From the NCBI GenBank assembly GCA_038230975.1, contig JBBRMF010000154.1, positions 1 through 12,361 of the forward strand: a DNA stretch of 12,361 nt, in the 5' to 3' direction. The stretch is from JANXVV01 sp038230975 (GTDB lineage Bacteria; Planctomycetota; Phycisphaerae; Tepidisphaerales; Tepidisphaeraceae). Under the pieces are notes generated by a model. That model saw only the letters and a list, made by a program, of their open reading frames with translations. It did no database searches and had not been told where the DNA came from. Positions within the stretch are counted from its first letter, which is position 1, and every line of letters starts with the position of its first letter. The position numbers and the translations under genes are program-made. Positions 1-5,006 of the stretch are shown piece by piece.

Positions 1-39
1 CAAATCGGCATCGGTCCTGCCTTGATAGGATGTGGCCAT
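1..39 (-). CDS. Start of a minus-strand gene, cut by the window edge
   Basis: An ATG on the minus strand at 39-37 opens a frame reading MATSYQGRTDADL without a stop up to the window edge. A good Shine-Dalgarno AAGGA lies at 50-46 on the minus strand, six bases before the ATG, and this is the main reason for the call. Thirteen residues are too few to identify a family. The 350 bases upstream hold no other gene, so the promoter should lie there. It could be a chance start. Confidence 0.42.
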   Translation of the reverse strand, partial: MATSYQGRTDADL

Positions 40-391
40 GACATTTCCTTTGGATCGCCAGCGCGATCGAATTGAATATGCCCCGACAACAGCGCCCGGC
101 GGGCATCCCATTGATCAAGGCGATACCTATTCCATCGGCTCCGGGGAAACTCACTTAACTTTTGAACTGAAATGATCTCAAATCGGATGATCTTTGCGTA
201 AAAATGGACCTGAACGATGGAGGGATGACTCCACATTTCATGAAGATCAGGCGCTTTGAGAGGTTTTCACATGATCGGGATGTGTTCTCGCGGCACCCTG
301 AGATGGTTTTGCGTCCACTTCGCATTTAGATAAGCTGTCTTTACATCAACACGATGCATCCTCGCCTGTTTACAAGGCGTCGCAGGGTGGT
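40..391. other. Intergenic stretch without a recognisable gene
   Basis: No frame with protein-like composition and a ribosome binding site is seen on either strand. Base composition is more AT-rich than in the genes. The stretch presumably carries the promoter of the truncated gene at 1-39. No convincing -10/-35 pair or RNA gene was found. Confidence 0.5.
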
Positions 392-451
392 TGGTTGTAC
401 TCACCCACCGTTTGCAATCCGCGCGGAAAAGACGGTGGGTGAGTACAGCCA
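392..451. repeat. Inverted repeat with 20-bp arms (REP-like hairpin)
   Basis: Arms 392-411 and 432-451 are reverse complements over 20 positions. The 16-bp core TGTACTCACCCACCGT (396-411) is a perfect match to 432-447, and the outer four pairs include one G-T. The 20-base loop contains the CCGCGCGG word that recurs in the 21-bp repeats just downstream. There is no T-run after either arm, so an intrinsic terminator is unlikely. It fits the extragenic palindromes scattered through Planctomycetota genomes; that is inference, because only one copy lies in this window. Confidence 0.75.
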
Positions 452-457
452 CGCTAC

Positions 458-583
458 CTACTCTGAATCGCGCGGAGGAAGGCTTGAATCACTTGATGGA
501 GACTCTAATTCGCGCGGCTGAGACTCTGGATCGCGCGAAGCAAGGCGTGATTCGCGCGGTTTAAGGCGTGAACTCCGCTTAAA
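458..583. repeat. Tandem array of six degenerate 21-bp units
   Basis: Units start at 458, 479, 500, 521, 542 and 563, with exact 21-base spacing and no gaps. Four carry the shared core TCGCGCG at unit positions 11-18. Unit beginnings fall into two types, AGACTCT (units 3 and 4, with unit 1 close) and AAGGCGTGA (units 5 and 6, with unit 2 close). Because 21 is a multiple of three, the minus strand reads as six heptapeptides rich in S, R, P and E, and the last codon of the sixth is TAG at 460-458. That frame differs from the DUF4062 gene just upstream on the same strand, and no start or ribosome site for it was found. Confidence 0.7.
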
Positions 584-630
584 AGATCCTGCGGGGGAAA
601 GATTGCCGTGTGCCACGGGTCGGCGTTCGG

Positions 631-1587
631 CTACGCCAGTGGCAGCACGGGAAGCTTTCCCTCAATTTGTTCCGCAACGTCATAGCCATACTTGGTAACT
701 TGAAATGTCTCGCCCTTACTGCCAGCATCCTCGACAAGCCTCTGCGCGACGAGCTCTTGGATTGCCGCCTTCCAAGTCGCGGTCTTGCGTGCACCGTCTT
801 CGGGCGAAAGGAAGCTTTGAGTTCCGACCTGGACGATCGTGCCACCCATCACATGCACGAACATGATGTAGCCATCCGCCGACGTCGCTGCTAACAAAAG
901 TCGTTTAGCCTCATCACCAAGATTGTCGGCGATCGCGCTGGGACCTGTGGCGTCAAGAGAAGATCCCTGGAGCGTTTGAATATACTCCCTCACATCGGCT
1001 AGGCTCTTCGCAAGCTCCGCCTTCTCTCTTTGTAGTCTAACAATCTCCTCCAGTGCGGCGTTCGCATTGGGGACATCGGTGCCACGAATCCAACCGGACA
1101 AACCTTCATTGAGGTCATACCGAGCGAGGGATTCAAATACAATCAATTTCAATTGGTCCAGATTGCCAAAAAAACGTGAGATCTTTTCCTCAACGCACGC
1201 GCGAAACGCGTTCAGATTGACCCCATTGGTTGTCTCGACTGCGCTTTGCCCGTTCTGCTTAACTTTCGCTTCAAGAAAGTCTTTGTCGATAAGTGCAGCA
1301 AATAGAGGTTTCCTTTGGGCGACCGCATATTCGTACTCAAGCTCGATATAGCTCTTACCGAACTTCGCATCAATTGAGCCATATCGCCCGCCCAAGATCA
1401 GCATGAATATGTCTGAGTCGTCAATCCACCGCTGGATTGTTTCCAACTGCGATTCGTCGCCCGCTGCGAATAGTTCCATCCCCGCAGGAATGTGTCCGGC
1501 GCGGAGGATTGCTTCAACCGCAGCTTGTCGTTCATGCAACATGTCAGTGTAAGTAGACGACACGAATACTTGCAGCTTTTTCTTCAA
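631..1587 (-). CDS. DUF4062 domain protein with coiled coil and winged-helix-like C-terminus
   Basis: A 318-residue soluble protein. Residues 4-100 match the DUF4062 pattern: LQVFVSSTYTDMLHERQA at the start, then MELF, a DDSDIFMLILGGRYGSI strand-loop and SYIELEYEYAV. In known proteins this domain often sits at the N-terminus of NTPase or signalling proteins; its biochemical role is not settled, and a TIR-like fold is an inference. Residues 175-206 look like a coiled coil. Residues 228-310 look like a winged helix ending QRLVEDAGSKGETFQVTKYGYDVAEQI. The start codon is TTG, chosen because GGAGG lies six bases upstream and the domain begins right there. It stands alone, flanked by repeat-rich gaps, and its base composition looks more AT-rich than its neighbours, which suggests later acquisition. 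The DUF4062 assignment is firm; a role in stress or phage sensing is a guess. Confidence 0.88.
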   Translation of the reverse strand: MKKKLQVFVSSTYTDMLHERQAAVEAILRAGHIPAGMELFAAGDESQLETIQRWIDDSDIFMLILGGRYGSIDAKFGKSYIELEYEYAVAQRKPLFAALIDKDFLEAKVKQNGQSAVETTNGVNLNAFRACVEEKISRFFGNLDQLKLIVFESLARYDLNEGLSGWIRGTDVPNANAALEEIVRLQREKAELAKSLADVREYIQTLQGSSLDATGPSAIADNLGDEAKRLLLAATSADGYIMFVHVMGGTIVQVGTQSFLSPEDGARKTATWKAAIQELVAQRLVEDAGSKGETFQVTKYGYDVAEQIEGKLPVLPLA

Positions 1588-1768
1588 GGCGTTCCTCCAA
1601 AGATTCTCTCAGGTCATGCAGGTGATATGGTGGGAAGTAGCATCGCCCGGCGGTGCCAAGTTCTACCGTCCCATATCTTAATCGCCCGCAAGATTTTTCA
1701 CTAGCCGAAGCCTATCGCCTCCGCGAATCCGAGAGGGCAGTGGCGAGAACCATCAGGACTCCAAGTTT
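1588..1768. other. Upstream region of the DUF4062 gene
   Basis: No gene is seen. The only clear signal is the Shine-Dalgarno GGAGG of the minus-strand DUF4062 gene, next to its TTG start. A promoter must lie here but no good -35/-10 pair at 16-18 base spacing was found on the minus strand. Short frames over the following GC-rich island have the low-complexity composition expected from repeats. Confidence 0.4.
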
Positions 1769-1772
1769 CTCG

Positions 1773-1801
1773 CCCCCGCCCCCTCGGGCTCCCCCACCCC
1801 C
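1773..1801 (-). other. Five-tetrad G-quadruplex motif (minus strand)
   Basis: Read on the minus strand there are four runs of exactly five G (1801-1797, 1795-1791, 1783-1779, 1777-1773) separated by loops of 1, 7 and 1 bases (T, AGCCCGA, C). This fits the canonical quadruplex rule with unusually long runs. It lies about 190 bases upstream of the DUF4062 start, on that gene's coding strand, so it would be in the non-template strand if transcription begins further out. Confidence 0.7.
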
Positions 1802-1909
1802 ACTCTCCTTCCTCTCCTCACCCCTGGCGCAAGGAAGAAAGACGGAGGCCGGTTCGATCCACGCGATCGGCTGCGGTCTTTATCTTTTGCGGGGGGAGGG
1901 AAGGAGGAT

Positions 1910-1938
1910 GGGTGGTGGGGGTTGCAAGGGGAGGCGGG
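1910..1938 (+). other. G-quadruplex motif (plus strand)
   Basis: The plus strand carries G-runs at 1910-1912, 1917-1921, 1928-1931 and 1936-1938 with loops of 4, 6 and 4 bases. More G-runs at 1891-1896 and 1898-1900 precede it. It is roughly complementary to the C-rich stretch at 1773-1825, so the two could also pair as a long imperfect inverted repeat. Confidence 0.6.
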
Positions 1939-1983
1939 AAGGAAACCTGGGTGCCTGATGGTGCCTTCCCGCCTCCCTCTGCA
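1923..1983. repeat. Hairpin with perfect 14-bp GC-rich arms
   Basis: GGGAGGCGGGAAGG at 1929-1942 is exactly complementary to 1964-1977, with a 21-base loop. The pairing resumes at the outside with TGCA (1923-1926 and 1980-1983). There is no T-run, so it looks like an interspersed palindrome rather than a terminator. Confidence 0.7.
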
Positions 1984-1995
1984 TTTGGAATTGCC

Positions 1996-2148
1996 CGAAG
2001 CGATCATTTTTTTCTCGAACCGTGGGCACAAGACCTCCGAAAGCTCCGGCGGCACCGACATGTTTCCGGCTTAAAAAGCCGGTGCGGCGTGCCGCCGGAA
2101 CTTTCGGACCCCCCACCCCAACACTTCGAGAAAAAAACGCCCGCTTCG
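1996..2148. repeat. Four-tier nested inverted repeat
   Basis: Four pairs of arms share almost one centre: CGAAGCG 1996-2002 with 2142-2148; TTTTTTTCTCGAA 2007-2019 with 2125-2137; a 20-base arm 2036-2055 with 2089-2108 (19 of 20 paired, reading TCCGAAAGCTCCGGCGGCAC); and an inner hairpin CCGGCTT/AAGCCGG at 2066-2082. The unpaired bases on the two sides are similar in length. The arrangement suggests one folded element of about 150 bases, either a mobile palindromic repeat or a structured RNA. Its outer right arm overlaps the terminator at 2131-2156. Confidence 0.75.
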
Positions 2149-2156
2149 CGGGGCGT
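2131..2156 (-). terminator. Rho-independent terminator of the mnmA operon
   Basis: Read on the minus strand, the stem ACGCCC/GGGCGT (2156-2151 with 2142-2137) is extended by GC/GC closing on a GAA loop with one bulge, and is followed at once by seven T residues (the last pair borrows the first T). It lies about 108 bases after the stop of the last gene of the minus-strand operon, the position expected for its terminator. Confidence 0.75.
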
Positions 2157-2163
2157 CGACAGC

Positions 2164-2237
2164 ATTCGTCTTTCCGAAATTCGTCATTCATCATTCATCA
2201 TTGATTCGTCATTCGGATTTCGTCATTCGTCATTCCC
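2164..2237. repeat. Degenerate ATTCGTC heptamer repeats
   Basis: ATTCGTC or ATTCATC occurs at 2164, 2179, 2186, 2193, 2204 and 2225, with an ATTTCGTC variant at 2217; three copies are directly head to tail. Such GACGAAT runs are common low-complexity spacers in Planctomycetota intergenic DNA (recollection, not a search). Confidence 0.65.
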
Positions 2238-2263
2238 TGAATCACTCCACCTCCACGATCGCC

Positions 2264-2758
2264 TTAATCACACCGGTCTCCGGGTTCAGCACGTAGGGTC
2301 CGCTGGTACTCCTGCGGACCATTGTTTGACGTGCAGCGAGACGGTCCGCAGGAGTACCAGCGGACCCTACAAGACTCATACAACAGCACTGCGGCACCAC
2401 ATCCGATCATCGCAATAGTAATCCATTCGAACCTCCGACGAGTTCCGCTTGTCTTCAACAGCCTCCGCTTTCTCCACCACAGTCGCAACGCCAAAAGCCC
2501 ACTCGCAATGAGCGTCATATTCAGGCCCGGCTGAAAATACGGATGATGTACGTAACCACGAAAATCCCCGGCCCCGGGCAAATTTGCTGGCCCAAACAAA
2601 AATACAATTCCAATTGCGAGCGCCCCCACCAGCGCGTTAATTGTGATGCGGGCCGGAAAAAGTCCTACCAGGCAAAGAACCAGCCACGCCAGATAAAACA
2701 CGATGTGTGGAGTGATCTCCATCGCACCAATATAGCCAAGAGGATCTCGGAATGGCAC
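2264..2758 (-). CDS. Small four-helix membrane protein, C-terminus overwritten by a repeat
   Basis: A 164-residue protein of unknown family. Hydrophobic helices are visible at about residues 17-36, 40-57, 80-96 and 111-127, with an Arg/Lys-rich loop (WWRKRRLLKTSGTRRRF) between the third and fourth, presumably cytoplasmic. It is the third gene after mnmA and the glycosyltransferase, 27 bases behind the latter's stop, so co-transcription is likely. The start is uncertain: GTG at 2758 gives tight spacing, but ATG at 2722 (MEITPHIVFYLAW, 152 residues) is equally plausible and neither has a clear Shine-Dalgarno. Residues of about 130-156 are encoded by the perfect inverted repeat at 2293-2370, so the Cys/Arg-rich tail looks like repeat sequence read through, not an evolved domain. 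The native end is probably lost. No function is assigned. Confidence 0.6.
   Translation of the reverse strand: MPFRDPLGYIGAMEITPHIVFYLAWLVLCLVGLFPARITINALVGALAIGIVFLFGPANLPGAGDFRGYVHHPYFQPGLNMTLIASGLLALRLWWRKRRLLKTSGTRRRFEWITIAMIGCGAAVLLYESCRVRWYSCGPSRCTSNNGPQEYQRTLRAEPGDRCD
2293..2370. repeat. Perfect 28-bp inverted repeat inside the 3' end of the membrane gene
   Basis: Arms 2293-2320 and 2343-2370 are exact reverse complements over 28 bases, with a 22-base loop. The arm begins GTAGGGTCCGCTGGTACTCC and ends in GCGGACC. Related GTAGGGTCCGC...GCGGACC palindromes recur between genes in Planctomycetota genomes (recollection). Perfect arms suggest recent insertion or gene conversion. Confidence 0.85.
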
Positions 2759-2785
2759 AAGATAAACGCGGGTCGCGTTCGCCCC

Positions 2786-3715
2786 TCATGATTTGTCAAA
2801 ATAGGATTTAGCTAAAGCGATCTGAACGTCCCGTACCGTAATCCCTTCCATCGTTTCCCTCCGTATCGCCTTCACCCTCGGTCCCAGCGGTATCCACACG
2901 TCCGGTGAGGTCGGCCCAAACAGCACCACTGTCGGCACACCCGCCATCCCCGCCAAATGGGCCGGCCCACTATCGTTGCCGATGAACAGTGACGCAGTGC
3001 TGATGATTTTCCACAGTCCCACCGCATCCGCCGGCTGTTCGACCTTGCCCACGGCGCGCAGTTGATTCAGCATTTCGGCCGACCATCGCTCGGCCTCGAC
3101 TTCGCCGACCACAAACTTAACCTGCCGCCCCGCCTCGCTGAGTTGCCGGGCAAGGTCGATGAACCGTTCAATCGGCCAGCATTTGAATGCGGCCCCGCTG
3201 CCCGGATGAATGACGACGCAACCATCCTCCGCAGCGCGGCTTCCGATTCCCCGATCCGCAATCGACTTTTGAATCTGCAACACCGCAGTTTGAAGCGCCG
3301 GCCACGATGCCAGTTGACGGGTGACGAATTCCGCAGCATGTTCTCCCACCGGCGGTTTTTCAAGCGTCGAGGGCTGCAGATGCACCAACGTCGCATCCGG
3401 CACGATCCGCCGAATATTCTCCGCCCACACATCTTTTCCGTTCGATAGAAAACTGACGATCGTGTGCGACGATGACAGCAACTTTTCCGCCGCCGCCGGA
3501 AGCACCGCATTTTCGGAGAATAGAGAATGCCACCCCGCCTCGATATCCGTCGAATCGATCCGCAGCGCCTTCTCGGCCAGTTGGCCTTTACTGTGATGGG
3601 TCACGTAGAAAATACGGCTCTGCGGATACAGCCGCCCGAGCGCCAGCGCCAAAGGCCAGGTCAGCACAAAATCACCCAAGGCACCCAGGTGGAAAATAAG
3701 AACATTGCGTTTCAC
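2786..3715 (-). CDS. Family 9 glycosyltransferase (heptosyltransferase-like)
   Basis: A 309-residue GT-B enzyme expected to transfer a sugar, typically an ADP-heptose, to a lipopolysaccharide-type acceptor at the inner face of the cytoplasmic membrane. The N-terminal domain opens with NVLIFHLGALGDFVLTWPL; the GALGD loop at 11-15 holds the Asp that is the catalytic base in WaaC-type enzymes. The C-terminal nucleotide-sugar domain shows HPGSGAAFKCWP (170-181) and GNDSGPAHLAG (246-256) followed by PTVVLFGPTSPDVW, all hallmarks of the family. Length is slightly below the usual 320-350. The start codon is GTG, overlapping the mnmA stop as GTGA, which implies translational coupling. The family is certain; the exact sugar and acceptor cannot be read from sequence. 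Confidence 0.93.
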   Translation of the reverse strand: MKRNVLIFHLGALGDFVLTWPLALALGRLYPQSRIFYVTHHSKGQLAEKALRIDSTDIEAGWHSLFSENAVLPAAAEKLLSSSHTIVSFLSNGKDVWAENIRRIVPDATLVHLQPSTLEKPPVGEHAAEFVTRQLASWPALQTAVLQIQKSIADRGIGSRAAEDGCVVIHPGSGAAFKCWPIERFIDLARQLSEAGRQVKFVVGEVEAERWSAEMLNQLRAVGKVEQPADAVGLWKIISTASLFIGNDSGPAHLAGMAGVPTVVLFGPTSPDVWIPLGPRVKAIRRETMEGITVRDVQIALAKSYFDKS

Positions 3716-4836
3716 GATCCGGTCTCAATCCATCCACCGCCGAGCACCACGTCGCCATCATACAACACGACCGCCTGGCCCGGTGTAATCGCCGACTGCG
3801 GCTCATCAAACGTCACTACAAATTCATCCGCACCCGTCATGGTCACGCTGGCCGGTTGCGGCGGATTGTTGTACCGAATCTTCGAGGTGCATTTCAAATT
3901 GACAGCATTCTTCAACCTCGCGCTCAAAATATTAATCTGCCGCGCAACCAATGATCCTTTGAACAACGCCTCTTTTTCGCCGAGCATGACCGTGTTGTTA
4001 GCCGCGTCGATATCGACGACATAGATCGGATACCCAAACGCCACCCCCACACCGCGCCGCTGCCCGATCGTAAAATGCTGATGGCCTTCATGCGTGCCGA
4101 CAACCTGCCCATCCGTTGTCACCAGTTGCCCGGCATGAAATGTTTCCGGGCTGCGGCGCTTCACCAGCCCCGCGTAATCCTGATTCGGCACGAAACAAAT
4201 CTCCTGTGAATCCGGCTTATTAAAGACCGGCAGGCTCAGTTCCTCCGCCATCGCGCGCACCGCAGGTTTTTCCATGTCGCCGATCGGCAACAGCGTATGA
4301 TCCAGCGTCTCACGGCTCATTCCAAACAGCACGTAGCTCTGATCTTTCTTATGATCGAGCCCGCGCATCAACGCCTTTTCACCCGTCAATGGATCGATCC
4401 CCACCCGCGCGTAATGCCCACTGGCCACAAACTGCGCACCGGCCGCCTCGGCATACTTTGCGAGCTTGCCGAACTTCAACCAGTCATTGCACCGCACACA
4501 CGGATTCGGAGTCCGACCGCGATTATATTCCGAGACGAAATAATCGATCACCCGCCCGAAATCTTCCTGAAAATTCAGCACATAAAACGGGATATCCAGC
4601 ATCCCCGCCACCCGCCGGGCATCATCCGAATCCAGGACTGAGCAGCAGCCCTGCTTGCTCTTGCCGCCTGCTGCCGGCGCACACGTTTCCGCTTCCGGTG
4701 CTTCCACTCCATTCGGCGACCCCAGCCGCATGAACACCCCCAGCACATCATACCCTTCGCGCAACAACAGCGCGGCGGCAACGGAGCTATCCACGCCGCC
4801 GCTCATGGCGACGACAACTTTCTGGCGCGACGACAT
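3712..4836 (-). CDS. mnmA: tRNA-specific 2-thiouridylase MnmA
   Basis: A 374-residue cytoplasmic enzyme that activates U34 of Lys, Glu and Gln tRNAs with ATP and thiolates C2 with sulfur relayed from a cysteine desulfurase. The PP-loop SGGVDSS lies at 12-18. The catalytic Cys of TPNPCVRCN is C113 and the partner Cys of DSQEICFVP is C214, so the disulfide relay pair is intact. ASGHYAR (138-144) and FTIGQRRGVG are also typical, and the C-terminal beta-barrel is complete. Residues 43-66 carry an insertion with three extra cysteines (TCAP and GCCSV) in the region where such variation is known. The ATG at 4836 gives the standard MnmA N-terminus; no strong Shine-Dalgarno precedes it. It heads a three-gene minus-strand operon. 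Confidence 0.97.
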   Translation of the reverse strand: MSSRQKVVVAMSGGVDSSVAAALLLREGYDVLGVFMRLGSPNGVEAPEAETCAPAAGGKSKQGCCSVLDSDDARRVAGMLDIPFYVLNFQEDFGRVIDYFVSEYNRGRTPNPCVRCNDWLKFGKLAKYAEAAGAQFVASGHYARVGIDPLTGEKALMRGLDHKKDQSYVLFGMSRETLDHTLLPIGDMEKPAVRAMAEELSLPVFNKPDSQEICFVPNQDYAGLVKRRSPETFHAGQLVTTDGQVVGTHEGHQHFTIGQRRGVGVAFGYPIYVVDIDAANNTVMLGEKEALFKGSLVARQINILSARLKNAVNLKCTSKIRYNNPPQPASVTMTGADEFVVTFDEPQSAITPGQAVVLYDGDVVLGGGWIETGS

Positions 4837-4857
4837 AACTACATCCAGTCCAATTTC

Positions 4858-4899
4858 ATTTTAGCCGCAGTGCCGAAGGCACGCATGTTCGTCTGTCAA
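4858..4899 (-). promoter_or_regulatory. Possible mnmA promoter split by a small hairpin
   Basis: On the minus strand a perfect TTGACA (4899-4894) is followed by TAAAAT (4863-4858, five of six to the -10 consensus), 21 bases before the mnmA ATG. The spacer is 30 bases, too long for a normal promoter, but it contains the 13-base palindrome GTGCCTTCGGCAC (4882-4870). Removing it leaves exactly 17. Either the hairpin inserted into a working promoter, or the match is chance. Confidence 0.35.
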
Positions 4900-5006
4900 T
4901 TGTAACCGATCGATCCACTTTCCGCGTGTCCATGCGTTCCAATACCAAAAACATTCCATATTGGCACCATAAGCGTGTATTATCTTTCCCCAAGGAGACC
5001 GCCCGC

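Noticed and set aside
458..583. CRISPR array
   Set aside because: The 21-bp units are contiguous with no unique spacers and no cas gene is nearby.
606..618. CCGTG/CACGG hairpin as terminator of the DUF4062 gene
   Set aside because: Only five pairs, no T-run after it on the minus strand, and C-rich sequence instead.
579..845. Minus-strand frame overlapping the end of the DUF4062 gene
   Set aside because: Arg/Ser-rich shadow of the DUF4062 reading frame, with no start signal.
1753..2418. Overlapping frames of 100-170 codons on both strands
   Set aside because: They run through the quadruplex and palindrome repeats and have Pro/Arg/Gly low-complexity composition, no family motif and no ribosome site.
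2720..2790. ATG at 2790 overlapping the glycosyltransferase stop as ATGA
   Set aside because: Although ideally placed for coupling, its frame is not that of the membrane protein and gives a non-hydrophobic short product.
4962..4984. TTGGCAC resembling a sigma-54 -24 element before the isomerase gene
   Set aside because: No GC at the required -12 spacing; the nearest GC is two bases off.
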